This document shows positions 41,852 through 51,292 of a stretch of DNA of 64,000 nucleotides, one piece after another. The notes beneath the pieces were generated by a model. The model was given only the letters and a program-made list of their open reading frames with translations. It was not told the origin of the DNA and ran no database searches. A program made the translations under genes and the position numbers. Each line of letters starts with the position of its first letter. Position 1 is the first letter of the stretch. The DNA is from Olsenella urininfantis. Lineage in GTDB: Bacteria; Actinomycetota; Coriobacteriia; Coriobacteriales; Atopobiaceae. The stretch is from assembly GCF_900155635.1 (NCBI RefSeq), contig NZ_LT732540.1, positions 277,661 through 341,660 of the forward strand. Direction: 5' to 3'.

Positions 41852-42362
41852 ATGGGAAAGTACGAGCCCAGGACAATGGTGGCGAAAAGCCGCTACCAGA
41901 GATGGTTCCCGACGCTTCCCGCAGAGGTGCGGGCGGATGTCTACGCCCGCATGGAGGAGCTGCGGCAGGAGGAGGCGGAGTACTGCGACAAGGGCAACTA
42001 CGACCACATGGCGCAGATCCTCATGTCAATCGCTGTTTACGAAGTGCTGCAGGCGCACGGCGCGAGCGAGGAGGAAGCCTTCGCAGCGGTCTCCGAGAAC
42101 ATGTGGGCCTTCCTCGACCCGTCCGACGAGTTCCACTTCGAGTGCAACGAGTGCATCTACGCCAAGATCCTCGGGCGGCGCGGCCTGCTCAAGCTGGGGG
42201 GCCATGTGCTGCCACGCCGACGTCATCAACTACGGCGAGCTACCCTACACCGACTTCATCCGCACGCAGACGCTCTGCCAGGGCGGTGAGGTGTGCGACT
42301 TCCGCTTCGTGCGGCACGCGACCGACGCAGGCGAGGGCTGGGAGCGGACCGAGAGCATCTAG
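41852..42362 (+). pseudogene. L-2-amino-thiazoline-4-carboxylate hydrolase-type protein, frameshifted
   Basis: Resembles the ATC hydrolase family (thiazoline ring opening). The first frame reads to LLKLGG; the natural continuation CCHADVINYGELPYTDF...GGEVCDFRFVRH is in another frame. Removing one G from the six-G run at 42196-42201 restores LLKLGAMCCHADVINYGELP without interruption, giving ~169 residues. It is either a mutation, a phase-variable tract or a sequencing slip. ATG 41852 follows the methyltransferase stop after nine bases. Confidence 0.7.
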
Positions 42363-42373
42363 GAGATGACGAC

Positions 42374-43192
42374 ATGACGGGTGGCACTCATGAGCTGGGC
42401 GTGGTGGAGGACACCCTGTACGTCCCCATGCTGGGCAGGATCTACGCCAGCGAGCACTGCAGAAGCATCCTGTTCGACGAGAAGGCGCTGGAGCTGAAGG
42501 ATCGGCTACCGGCCGGCGTTGTCGAGAACAGCACGCAGACGCAGTACACCTACCTGGCCTCCGCATCCCGGTCCGCCAACATGGACCGCTACATTGCGGA
42601 CTTTCTCGGCCGCAAGCCTGACGGCGTCATCGCGCAGCTCGGCGTGGGGCTCGAGACCACCTTCCACCGCAACGACGACGGACGCACCCAGTGGTACGGC
42701 GTCGACCTGCCGCACGTGATCGGCTACCGGTGCGCGCTGCTTCCCGAACAGGAGCGCGAGACCTGTATCGCCGGAGACGCCTTCGAGCCCGCATGGATCG
42801 AGCGCGTCCGTGAGGAGCGCCCGGAAGCCCCGATCCTGGTGACCGCAAGCGGCCTGTTCTACTACTTCGAGGAGGAAAGTGTGCTTGGTCTGATGCGCAT
42901 GCCCCAGGGATTCGGCGACGTCGAGCTCATCTTCGATGCCGTCAACAAGAGCGGCATGGCGATGATGCGCAAGAAGCACATGAGGACCGTGGGGCAGGCC
43001 GACGCGCAGATGTTCTTCTACGTGGATTCGGCCAGCGAGCTCGCAGCCAAGATAGGCGGAAACGCGCAGGTGCTTGCCGAGGAGAGGTTCTACACCTACA
43101 TCGACAAGTCGGGCCTGCAGTTTTCGACGAAGGCGAGTATGGCGGCATCCGACCTGCTCGGCATGGTGAAGATGGTCCATCTCAAGCTCTAA
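42374..43192 (+). CDS. LCMT-type class I SAM-dependent methyltransferase
   Basis: A 272-residue member of the leucine carboxyl methyltransferase-like family: YTYLASASRSANMDRYIADFL, the SAM-binding AQLGVGLETTFHRND, WYGVDLPHVIGYR, and the catalytic-side VTASGLFYYFEEE. Unlike its neighbour at 41277 it is intact. AGGAG lies nine bases before ATG 42374. It would methylate a small molecule, perhaps the substrate of the linked transporters. Confidence 0.82.
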   Translation: MTGGTHELGVVEDTLYVPMLGRIYASEHCRSILFDEKALELKDRLPAGVVENSTQTQYTYLASASRSANMDRYIADFLGRKPDGVIAQLGVGLETTFHRNDDGRTQWYGVDLPHVIGYRCALLPEQERETCIAGDAFEPAWIERVREERPEAPILVTASGLFYYFEEESVLGLMRMPQGFGDVELIFDAVNKSGMAMMRKKHMRTVGQADAQMFFYVDSASELAAKIGGNAQVLAEERFYTYIDKSGLQFSTKASMAASDLLGMVKMVHLKL

Positions 43193-43285
43193 GTGAATAA
43201 GGTGAAATGCAGCAACATCAAGGCTCGTCCAAACGTCCCCATCTCAACCCGTCTCAAAGCCAGGTGCAAATAATTGGTGGACATG

Positions 43286-43307
43286 TAAGTCAAATATGGC
43301 TAACTTA
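43286..43307. promoter_or_regulatory. 22-bp TetR operator candidate 2
   Basis: TAAGTCA-N8-TAACTTA, six of seven arm positions paired, 47 bp before the TetR start; fits autoregulation. Confidence 0.7.
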
Positions 43308-43354
43308 TGGTAATGACGCTGTTATTATCCTTGAACCAAGCGTATAGGAGCGAA

Positions 43355-43978
43355 ATGGCGGCCTTCGACGAGGCGATAGACCCGATGATTCGGGAATGCG
43401 CGATGGAAGAATTCCTCGAAAAGGGATTCACCAATGCCTCCCTGCGCAACATTTGCGCACAGGCCGGCGTCACCACAGGGGCACTGTACAATCGCTACGG
43501 CAGCAAAGAAGAGCTCTTCCAGGCCTTGGTGCAGGCCACAATAGACGATATCGACGAGGTCATCGCGTCCAAGAGCGTCGACTACTCCCTCATGACCGAT
43601 GGGCAGCTCTACGACATGTGGACGCTGACCGAAAAATACATGGACTGGTGGTTCGGGTTCATGATCGACCACAGGGGCGGCTTCACGCTGCTCGTCAAAT
43701 GCTCGGGGGGATCGCGGTATCAAGACTTCCAGCACGAGCTGGTGGAGAAGGTCTGCCAGGAAACCTACAAGTGCTACCGCGCCGCAGCCGATCGAGGTCT
43801 GGCCAGGGGCGACATCACCCCGAGGGAGCTGCACGTGCTCACGACGGCGTTCTGGAGCACGATGTTCGAGCCTTTCGTCCACGGTTTTACCGACGAGGAG
43901 ATACGGCTGCATTGCCAGCTGACCATACAGTTCATCGACTGGCACCGCGCACTGGGCTTTCGGGAACGAAATGCCTGA
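43355..43978 (+). CDS. TetR family repressor of the accessory operon
   Basis: 207 residues. The helix-turn-helix is ASLRNICAQAGVTTGALYNR followed by YGSKEELFQAL, a classic TetR N-terminus; the ligand domain is rich in aromatic residues. ATG 43355 has AGGAG four bases upstream and is preferred over ATG 43307, which lies in the operator. Three 22-bp dyads of one type lie before the first operon gene, before this gene and before the ABC genes. Confidence 0.85.
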   Translation: MAAFDEAIDPMIRECAMEEFLEKGFTNASLRNICAQAGVTTGALYNRYGSKEELFQALVQATIDDIDEVIASKSVDYSLMTDGQLYDMWTLTEKYMDWWFGFMIDHRGGFTLLVKCSGGSRYQDFQHELVEKVCQETYKCYRAAADRGLARGDITPRELHVLTTAFWSTMFEPFVHGFTDEEIRLHCQLTIQFIDWHRALGFRERNA

Positions 43979-44003
43979 CGGCAAGTCCTTTATTTTTTGC
44001 TAG

Positions 44004-44025
44004 CGAGTTAGAGAAAGCTAACTAT
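44004..44025. promoter_or_regulatory. 22-bp TetR operator candidate 3
   Basis: CGAGTTA-N8-TAACTAT, inner five arm positions paired, ending 12 bp before the first ABC gene. The N8 ends in GC as in the other two copies. Confidence 0.65.
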
Positions 44026-44037
44026 AGAGGAGGTTGA

Positions 44038-45768
44038 ATGTTCGACAAGGTCCGACCGTATATGGAAGGATACATGGGCTATACGTACAAGGCTGTAGCG
44101 TGCGTCTGCATCGCCATCGTCCTGAGCGTCATCCCGTACTTCTTCCTGTACCAAATCCTGGTGCCGCTGATTGAGGGCCAGACGCTGGAGACTGGCCATG
44201 TACTGCTGTTGGTGGCGTGCACGGCACTGTGCTTGTCGGGCAATGCGCTGCTGTACGTAAAGGGGCTCGAATACTCCCATGTTTGCGCCTATAACACGCT
44301 GAAGAACATTCGCACCGCCCTGCAGCGGAAGCTGGAAGTGCAGCCACTCGGCACCATCCGCGAGCTGGGCAACGGGCGCATCAAAAAAATGTTCACCGAC
44401 GACATCGAGACCATCGAGATACTGCTCGCACATGCCATCCCCGAAGGAATCGGAAACCTGTTGGTCCCGATTGTCGTGGTCATCGCCATGTTCTTCGTGG
44501 ACTGGAAGCTGGCCCTCTTGTGCGTCGCCTCCCTGCCGTTGGGCTTGCTGGCCATGGGCGTGATGTACAAGGCAGGCGCGAGCCGCATGGGGGCCTACTA
44601 CGGTGCCGCCGCCAAGATGAACAATACCGTCATCGAGTACGTCAACGGCATGGAGGTCGTGAAGGTGTTTAACCGCGATGGCGAAAGCTACCGACGCTTC
44701 GAAGACGACATCACGAGTTACCGCGATTTCACCCTGGCATGGTATAAGGTCTGCTGGCCGTGGATGGCATTGTATTCAAGCATCATGCCCTGCGTGGCGC
44801 TGTTCACCATCCCTTTCGGCGCCTGGTTCGTTCTGCAGGGCTGGAGCAGCTTGGCCGATTTCATCCTGGTCATCTGCATGTCGCTTGCCGTCGGCCAGCC
44901 TCTTCTGAAAGCCATGAGCTTTGGCGGCAAGTTCCCACAGCTCAATTATAAGATCGATGAGCTGGAGAGGCTCATCGAGCACCCGGCGTTAAAACAATCG
45001 GAGCGCGATTTCGAGGGCAGCGGCCACGACATCCGCTTCGAGGACGTGCGCTTCACCTACAAGGACGCCGAGGTCATACACGGCATCGACCTGGAGCTTG
45101 AGGAAGGCACCATGACCGCGCTCGTCGGCGAATCCGGCAGCGGCAAGTCCACCCTGGCCAAGCTGCTGGTGCACTTCTACGACTTGGATAGCGGGCGCAT
45201 CACGCTGGGCGGGCAGGACCTGACCGACATGCGGTTAGAGGCGCTCAACGATCAAATCTCATACGTATCGCAGGAACAGTTCCTATTCAACACCAGCTTG
45301 TACGAGAACATCCTCATCGGGCGCCCCGACGCTAGCCGCGAGGAGGCCATCGAAGCCGCCCGCCGCGCGCAGTGCGACGAGTTCCTCGCCCGTTTCCCGC
45401 AGGGAATCGACACGTCTGCGGGCGATGGCGGCAAGATGCTATCCGGCGGCGAGCGACAGCGCATATCCCTTGCGCGCGCCCTGTTGAAGGATGCTTCGAT
45501 CATCGTGCTCGACGAGGCGACAGCTTTCATCGACCCCGAGAACGAGGAGAAGATGAACGCCGCAATCTCAGAAGTCATAGAGGGCAAGACGGTGCTGGTT
45601 ATCGCCCACCGCCTGCATACCGTCGTCGGGGCGGACAAGATCGTCGTGCTGAAAGACGGCGTCGTCGACTCGCAAGGCACTCACGAGGAGCTGCTCGAAA
45701 ACTCCAATGAATACCGGCGCCTGTGGGCGGCGGCGCAGGAGAGTGCTGCCTGGGAGGTGAGGGCATGA
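44038..45768 (+). CDS. ABC transporter half-molecule 1 (YbtP/YbtQ-like)
   Basis: A 576-residue fused permease-ATPase. Six transmembrane helices span about 20-300; Walker A is GESGSGKST near 368, the signature LSGGERQRISLARALL near 470 and Walker B IIVLDEAT. It starts 12 bp after operator 3 behind GAGGAGG and overlaps the next gene by four bases (ATGA), so the two form a heterodimer. Half-transporters of this pairing beside ECF genes occur in siderophore-uptake loci. Confidence 0.88.
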   Translation: MFDKVRPYMEGYMGYTYKAVACVCIAIVLSVIPYFFLYQILVPLIEGQTLETGHVLLLVACTALCLSGNALLYVKGLEYSHVCAYNTLKNIRTALQRKLEVQPLGTIRELGNGRIKKMFTDDIETIEILLAHAIPEGIGNLLVPIVVVIAMFFVDWKLALLCVASLPLGLLAMGVMYKAGASRMGAYYGAAAKMNNTVIEYVNGMEVVKVFNRDGESYRRFEDDITSYRDFTLAWYKVCWPWMALYSSIMPCVALFTIPFGAWFVLQGWSSLADFILVICMSLAVGQPLLKAMSFGGKFPQLNYKIDELERLIEHPALKQSERDFEGSGHDIRFEDVRFTYKDAEVIHGIDLELEEGTMTALVGESGSGKSTLAKLLVHFYDLDSGRITLGGQDLTDMRLEALNDQISYVSQEQFLFNTSLYENILIGRPDASREEAIEAARRAQCDEFLARFPQGIDTSAGDGGKMLSGGERQRISLARALLKDASIIVLDEATAFIDPENEEKMNAAISEVIEGKTVLVIAHRLHTVVGADKIVVLKDGVVDSQGTHEELLENSNEYRRLWAAAQESAAWEVRA

Positions 45769-47504
45769 TTGCATTCATCGGCAGAATCCTGAGGGTTGCG
45801 CACAACTACCGTGGGAGAATCTACGTTGCGGCGGTGTGCTCGTTCCTGAAGACGTTCCTGAGCAAAGCGCCCATCGTGGTGACGTTTTTCTTAGCTGTGG
45901 GCTTCCTTGACGGCACCGTCACGGAGACAAGCTGCCTCTGGGCGGGGGTGGCACTTGTGCTCTGCATAGCGCTGCAATGCGTGTTCCAGAACATTGCTGA
46001 CCGGCTCCAGTCTGCAGCTGGCTTCGAAATCTTCGCCGACATGCGTCTTGATCTGGGTGAACGGCTGCGCAAGATGCCGATGGGCTTCTTCACGGAAGGC
46101 AACATCGGCCGCATCAGCTCGGTTCTCTCGACGGATATGAACTTCATCGAGGAGAACCTCATGATGGTTCTCGCCGACTTGATGAGCTACGTGTTCTCGG
46201 CCGTGGTGTTCATCCTGTTCATGCTGGCATTCGATTGGAGGCTGGGCCTTCTATGCCTGCTCGTTACCGGCATCGTGTTCGGCATTGGCGAGGCCATGAA
46301 GAAGAACACGCTCATGCATTCCAACGAGCGCCAGGAGGCGAGCCAGCAGCTCACCGAGGCTGTCATCGACTTCACCGAGGGCATGGGCATCATCAAGACC
46401 TACAACATGCTGGGAGAGAAGTCCGAGGAGCTCACGGGCGCATTTCAAGTATCTTGCGATAAGAATCTCAGCTTCGAGTTCGATTTCGCGCCCTGGTCGA
46501 AGGCGCTCAACCTTGCATGCGGGCTCGGCAGCGCTGTGGTGCTCGGCTCCATGTGGCTGCTGTACCAAAGCGGGTCGTTGTCGCTCGCTTTCTTCATCGG
46601 CATGCTGTTGTTCGTGTTCGAGCTGTTCGGTCCGCTCAAGGCGTTCTACGGGCAGGTCGCTCGACTCACTGTGATGGATGCCTGCCTTGATCGTATTGAG
46701 GCAATCTTCGCCGAACCTGAGCTTCCGGACGACGGTGCCGAGGCGATTCCCTCGAATGGCGAACCGGAGATCGAGCTCGATGGCGTCAGCTTCGCCTACG
46801 GCGCCGAAGACGTTCTGCACGATGTCAGCTTCGCGGTGCGGCGGAACACCATGACGGCGCTCGTCGGCCCTTCGGGCGGAGGGAAATCCACGATTGCGAG
46901 CCTTCTCGCACGTTTCTGGGACGTGCGGGAAGGCAGCGTGCGATTGCGGGGCAAGGATGTGCGCGAAGTGCCGCTTGCCCAGGTCATGGAGAACATCAGC
47001 ATGGTATTCCAGCGTGTCTACCTGTTCCAGGATACGGTGTACAACAACATCGCCATGGGCCGCATGGACGCTTCGGTGGAAGACGTGTACGAAGCTGCGC
47101 GGAAGGCACGCTGCTATGACTTCATCATGGAGCTTCCGCAGGGCTTCGATACGGTGATCGGAGAAGGCGGCGCGTCGCTTTCCGGCGGCGAACAGCAACG
47201 CATCTCCATCGCGCGCTGCATCCTCAAGGACGCTCCGATCGTCATCCTGGACGAGGCTACTGCCAGCGTGGATGCGGACAACGAAAGCCACATCCAAGCT
47301 GCAATCTCCGAACTCGTGAAGGACAAGACCGTGTTGGTCATCGCTCATAGGCTGCACACGATTGCCGGAGCCGACCAGATCCTCGTGGTAGACGGCGGGC
47401 GAATCGTCGAACGAGGCAACCACGAATCGCTGATGGCACAAGGCGGCCTCTACGCGGACATGGTTAGGAAAAAAGCTTCCATGCGAAGCTTCATGGATAA
47501 GTAA
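45765..47504 (+). CDS. ABC transporter half-molecule 2
   Basis: 579 residues with the same layout: transmembrane domain to ~310, Walker A GPSGGGKST near 372, LSGGEQQRISIARCIL, Walker B IVILDEATASVD. The ATG at 45765 overlaps the stop of half-molecule 1; an earlier in-frame ATG (45723) lies inside that gene. Obligate partner of the preceding gene. Confidence 0.88.
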   Translation: MIAFIGRILRVAHNYRGRIYVAAVCSFLKTFLSKAPIVVTFFLAVGFLDGTVTETSCLWAGVALVLCIALQCVFQNIADRLQSAAGFEIFADMRLDLGERLRKMPMGFFTEGNIGRISSVLSTDMNFIEENLMMVLADLMSYVFSAVVFILFMLAFDWRLGLLCLLVTGIVFGIGEAMKKNTLMHSNERQEASQQLTEAVIDFTEGMGIIKTYNMLGEKSEELTGAFQVSCDKNLSFEFDFAPWSKALNLACGLGSAVVLGSMWLLYQSGSLSLAFFIGMLLFVFELFGPLKAFYGQVARLTVMDACLDRIEAIFAEPELPDDGAEAIPSNGEPEIELDGVSFAYGAEDVLHDVSFAVRRNTMTALVGPSGGGKSTIASLLARFWDVREGSVRLRGKDVREVPLAQVMENISMVFQRVYLFQDTVYNNIAMGRMDASVEDVYEAARKARCYDFIMELPQGFDTVIGEGGASLSGGEQQRISIARCILKDAPIVILDEATASVDADNESHIQAAISELVKDKTVLVIAHRLHTIAGADQILVVDGGRIVERGNHESLMAQGGLYADMVRKKASMRSFMDK

Positions 47505-47518
47505 ATGAAAGGAAAACC

Positions 47519-48109
47519 ATGGAAGAAAGTAAGAAGCTCTCCGTAAAGGACCTGATAAATATCGGGGTATTCACCGCGCTCTACTTCGTGGTGTTCTTCG
47601 TCGTCAGCTTCGTGGGCTACGTTCCAATCCTGTTGATCCTCCTGCCCGCCATCTGCCCTATTGTTGCAGGGATTCCGTACATGCTCTTCCTCACAAGGGT
47701 GAAGAAATTTGGCATGGTGACCATCATGGCGCTCATCCTGGGCCTATTGGAGCTGGTGATGGGCCGTCCCTGGCCAGTGGTGCTCATCGCAATCGCCGCC
47801 GGGTTATGCGCTGACCTGATTCTGAAGACAGGCCAGTACAAGAGCGTGAAGTTCTGCGTCCTGTCTTCCGGTGTCTTCAGCCTGTGGATGGTCGGCATGG
47901 CGCTGCCTCTGTTCTTCGGCTATCGCGATAACTACCTTGCAGGCCTCGTCAGCGGGTACGGTCAGGCCTATGTGGATACCTTGGCGAGCCTTACGCCGGA
48001 TTGGGCGTTCTTCGCCTTGATCGCACTCTGCTTCATCGGCGGCTTCATCGGCGGCTTCCTAGGTTCTGCGGTGCTGAAAAAGCATTTCAAGAGGGCGGGC
48101 ATGGCCTGA
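47519..48109 (+). CDS. ECF transporter S component, Trep_Strep/MptD type
   Basis: A 196-residue membrane protein with about six helices. The N-terminus KLSVKDLINIGVFTALYFV is typical of Trep_Strep-family substrate-binding components. The substrate is unknown for the family. AAAGGAAAACC precedes the ATG, 14 bp after the ABC gene. With the next two genes it completes an energy-coupling factor importer. Confidence 0.82.
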   Translation: MEESKKLSVKDLINIGVFTALYFVVFFVVSFVGYVPILLILLPAICPIVAGIPYMLFLTRVKKFGMVTIMALILGLLELVMGRPWPVVLIAIAAGLCADLILKTGQYKSVKFCVLSSGVFSLWMVGMALPLFFGYRDNYLAGLVSGYGQAYVDTLASLTPDWAFFALIALCFIGGFIGGFLGSAVLKKHFKRAGMA

Positions 48110-48110
48110 T

Positions 48111-48833
48111 ATGCGGGCTGAGGTAAGCACATTCCGAATCGCCTGCGAGCGCCCGTTTTTGGATCCCAGGGTCGGGCTGCTCGCCATCCTGACGGTGAGC
48201 GCCGTGATGATCGATGGCAGTATCATGGGCATCGACTTCTGGCTGCGCCTGGTTTGCTGCGTGCTGCCGCTGCTTGGGCTTCTAGCGCTTCAGCGGTGGC
48301 GCTTTGCTGCAATCTACGTTGTGCTTTACTCATTCGCGTTCCTCATGGAGGGCGCGGCATTCCAGTTGACAAGCGGCTTGCTCAACATGGTCGTCATGAT
48401 ACTGGGCGGTCTCATCTCGCGGTTCTTCGCGCCCATCGTGATGGGGTACTGCGTGATGCAGAGCACTACCGTCGCGGAGTTCATCGCCGCCATGGAGCGC
48501 ATGCGCATCCCCTCTGCGGTGACGATTCCCTTGTCGGTCATGTTCCGCTTCTTCCCGACGATCGCCGAGGAGAACGGCGCCATAACCGAGGCCATGAGGA
48601 TGCGTCAGGTCGCGGGTATGCGCTCGGGGCTGGTAAAGCGTATGGAGTACGAGCTGGTGCCGGTAATGATGAGCACCGTCCGCATCGCCGACGAGCTCTC
48701 GCAGGCGGCGCTTACCAAGGGGCTTGGTGGCGACGTGAGGCGCACGCACATCTGCGAGGTCGGCTTCCGCGCTCGCGACTACATTCTGCTGGTGCTGCTC
48801 GCGACGGTGCTCGTCCTGTTCATGGTGACCTGA
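48111..48833 (+). CDS. ECF transporter T component (EcfT/CbiQ family)
   Basis: 240 residues, with membrane helices in the N-terminal half and the two coupling-helix motifs near the C-terminus: AMRMRQVAG (ARG-type) and AALTKGLGG. It couples the ATPase to the S component. The start overlaps the previous stop region (TGATATG). Confidence 0.85.
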   Translation: MRAEVSTFRIACERPFLDPRVGLLAILTVSAVMIDGSIMGIDFWLRLVCCVLPLLGLLALQRWRFAAIYVVLYSFAFLMEGAAFQLTSGLLNMVVMILGGLISRFFAPIVMGYCVMQSTTVAEFIAAMERMRIPSAVTIPLSVMFRFFPTIAEENGAITEAMRMRQVAGMRSGLVKRMEYELVPVMMSTVRIADELSQAALTKGLGGDVRRTHICEVGFRARDYILLVLLATVLVLFMVT

Positions 48834-48834
48834 C

Positions 48835-50331
48835 ATGATAGAACTCAAGGACGTCTCATACGCCTATCGCGTGACAGATGAGGACGGAAACGTCCAAATG
48901 CGCCCGGCGCTCAAAAAGACGAGCCTGTCCATTCGGGCTGGCGATTTCGTCGTCCTCACCGGCAAATCGGGCTGTGGGAAGACGACTGTCTGCCGTCTGC
49001 TTAACGGGCTGATTCCCCATTACTTCGAGGGAGAGCTGGAGGGCGAGGTCTTGCTGGATGGCGCGAGCGTTGCCGCACAACCCATCTACGAGACGGCAAA
49101 ACGCGTGGGAAGCGTCTTTCAGAACCCCCGCAGCCAGTTCTTCAACGTCGATACTACAAGCGAGCTCGCTTTCGCAGCGGAGAACCAAGGGCGCGACCCA
49201 GCGCTCATCAGGCACGATATCGCCGATATAGCCGAACGGCTCAACCTGGAGCCGCTGCTGAGGCGAAGCATGTTTGCCCTGTCTGGTGGAGAGAAGCAGA
49301 GGATTGCCTGCGGCAGCGTGGCAGTTGCGGACAGCCGCATCGTCGTACTGGACGAGCCGTTGTCGAACCTGGACATGGAGGGCATAGAAGCACTGCGCAA
49401 GACGCTTACTCTCTGGAAGCAGCAGGGCAAGACGATCGTCATCGCCGAGCACCGTCTCCATTTTCTTCGAGAATTGGCCGACCGCGTGTTGGTCTTTTGC
49501 GATGGGGAGGTCTCTCGCTCGCTGGATGCGGACGCATTCGCAAAGCTGGCTCCCGGGGAATGCGCGGAGATGGGCCTTCGGGCAACGAATCTGGGCTCCG
49601 TGGTTTTCACGGCTCGCAACATCGGCGAGAATCCCGAAATAACCCTTAAAGACGTGAATTTCCACTACACGAAAGAAAGCGGTGTGGACGTTCCGAACTT
49701 GTCGCTGCCTCGGGGGCGCATCACGGCCATAATCGGGAGGAACGGTGCTGGCAAGAGCACGCTGTCGTGTACTCTCTGTGGGCTGAACAGGCGGGCAAAG
49801 GGCTCGGTCGTCATAGATGGCGAGGAGATCCCCCTCTCCAAGATGCTCTCACGATGTTACATGGTCATGCAGGACGTGAACCATCAGCTGTTCACCGATA
49901 GCGCGCTGGAAGAAGTGCGGATTAGCGTGCCGGAATCAGTTCCCGAGAAGTTGCGGGAGAAAAGGGCTCGTGAGGCGCTTCGTCTCGTGGACATGGAAGA
50001 GTTCTCCGATTATCATCCGATGGCGCTTTCCGGCGGTCAGAAGCAGCGCATCGCCATCGCGAGCGCCATTGCAGCGGACAAGGAGATTCTCATCTTCGAC
50101 GAGCCCACCAGCGGCCTCGACTACATCCACATGCGCCAAACCGCCGACGCGCTCCAGGCGCTCCGGGACTTTGGCAAGACGATTCTCGTCATCACCCATG
50201 ATGTAGAACTCATAGCGCTGTGTGCCGACAACGTCGTGCGGTTGGATGGCGGCCGAATCGCCGAGAGCTATCTTGCCAGCGCCGAGAACGTGCCCCGACT
50301 CACCTCTTTCTTTCTGAGTCAACCTGCCTGA
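48835..50331 (+). CDS. ECF transporter ATPase, two fused ATP-binding domains
   Basis: 498 residues that join both ECF ATPases in one chain. Domain 1: Walker A GKSGCGKT, signature LSGGEKQRIACG, Walker B IVVLDEPLSNLD. Domain 2 (from ~265): GRNGAGKST, LSGGQKQRIAIAS, ILIFDEPTSGLD. It starts one base after the T component ends. Last gene of the operon; about 500 bp of non-coding sequence follow. Confidence 0.9.
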   Translation: MIELKDVSYAYRVTDEDGNVQMRPALKKTSLSIRAGDFVVLTGKSGCGKTTVCRLLNGLIPHYFEGELEGEVLLDGASVAAQPIYETAKRVGSVFQNPRSQFFNVDTTSELAFAAENQGRDPALIRHDIADIAERLNLEPLLRRSMFALSGGEKQRIACGSVAVADSRIVVLDEPLSNLDMEGIEALRKTLTLWKQQGKTIVIAEHRLHFLRELADRVLVFCDGEVSRSLDADAFAKLAPGECAEMGLRATNLGSVVFTARNIGENPEITLKDVNFHYTKESGVDVPNLSLPRGRITAIIGRNGAGKSTLSCTLCGLNRRAKGSVVIDGEEIPLSKMLSRCYMVMQDVNHQLFTDSALEEVRISVPESVPEKLREKRAREALRLVDMEEFSDYHPMALSGGQKQRIAIASAIAADKEILIFDEPTSGLDYIHMRQTADALQALRDFGKTILVITHDVELIALCADNVVRLDGGRIAESYLASAENVPRLTSFFLSQPA

Positions 50332-50861
50332 CAGTCGCCTGTCGCCGCAACGGCATTGTTTGTCGCGCCACTTGAAGCAAGCAACCGCTGACACCCGAGC
50401 AATTGCACCACCTGTGCTACCGTTATCCCGGCAGTCTGTTCCCGCCCATGCCGTAAGGTTTGCGATTGCGGTCTGATGCCGCAATGGAGACTCGCGGGCG
50501 CAAGCGTCTCTGTGGAGCACTGAGATTGCACCGGTGATAACTATCGGGCGAGGGCATGTCATCTTGGGAGTCCCTGCTCTCGGTGATGGCGAGTCCGGTA
50601 CGGGCGGCGAATCATTATAGCCGCCGCCCGTACCGAGAACGTTGAGGAGAATTCTAGGAGGAGCGCTTTTCGATGCGGCAAGCCTGATCCCATGCCCTCA
50701 TCTTTTCGACAATAACGGCTATAAATATAGCTGTTGGGTCTTCGGCTCCGTCTTCCCACCAGCGGTTGGGAAGCATTTTGTCTTGAAAAGCGATGCCGCG
50801 CCTCTTTACGGCTGAAAAGAGGAGCCTCTCAGCAAGCGGGAACTGGTCGAATCTTGGCGCA
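50332..50861. other. Gap after the ECF operon with a 13-bp perfect dyad
   Basis: CGGTACGGGCGGC (50596-50608) is perfectly inverted at 50623-50635 around an A/T-containing loop; it has no T tract and may be a two-way terminator. An open frame on the minus strand at 50654-50850 (ending AWDQACRIEKRSS) looks coding-like but has no start of its own; perhaps a remnant. Confidence 0.5.
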
Positions 50862-50900
50862 AAACAAGAACGGGAATCAATCCTTTCGGATGATTCCCGT
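50862..50900 (-). terminator. Terminator of the CsbD-like gene
   Basis: On the minus strand AACGGGAATCA and TGATTCCCGTT pair around TCC-GAAA-GGA, followed by CTTGTTTTG. Confidence 0.85.
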
Positions 50901-50960
50901 TGAACTTGGCGGCACGATTCGACCGTGAGGCGAAGCACTGCGTTCTGATTGGAAAGGATG

Positions 50961-51185
50961 TTAAGCCTTGGGCTCTTCTTCGTCCTTGTCGAGGCTCTTC
51001 TTGATTCCCTCAACTGCGCCCTTGATGCCGTCTTCAACATCGGCGGCAACCTCCTTTACGGCGCCAGCAACCTTCTCGACAACGCCTTCGGCCTCAAGGT
51101 TTTTGTCTCCAACAACCTTACCAGCGGTCTCCTTGATCGACCCACTGACCTTTTCAACCGTTCCTTCAATTTTCTCTTCGGACAT
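50961..51185 (-). CDS. CsbD-like stress protein
   Basis: A 74-residue acidic helical protein: [19 protein letters not shown] and [15 protein letters not shown] match the CsbD family, which is induced by general or phosphate stress; the molecular role is unknown. A strong terminator lies 60 bp downstream. The next gene is divergent and also stress-related. Confidence 0.85.
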   Translation of the reverse strand: MSEEKIEGTVEKVSGSIKETAGKVVGDKNLEAEGVVEKVAGAVKEVAADVEDGIKGAVEGIKKSLDKDEEEPKA

Positions 51186-51292
51186 ACAGCACCCTCTTTC
51201 TCGTCGGTTAAACCTGTAAACAGTATATCAGGAGTCAACGGGTTATTGTGTGTGACACCGATTTGTCGGTTGTAGCAAAGGAGATGGAAGTT

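Noticed and set aside
50654..51049. Minus-strand open frame overlapping the CsbD-like gene and its terminator
   Set aside because: It would read through a strong terminator and overlap a better-supported gene; only its last ~60 codons look coding-like, without a start.
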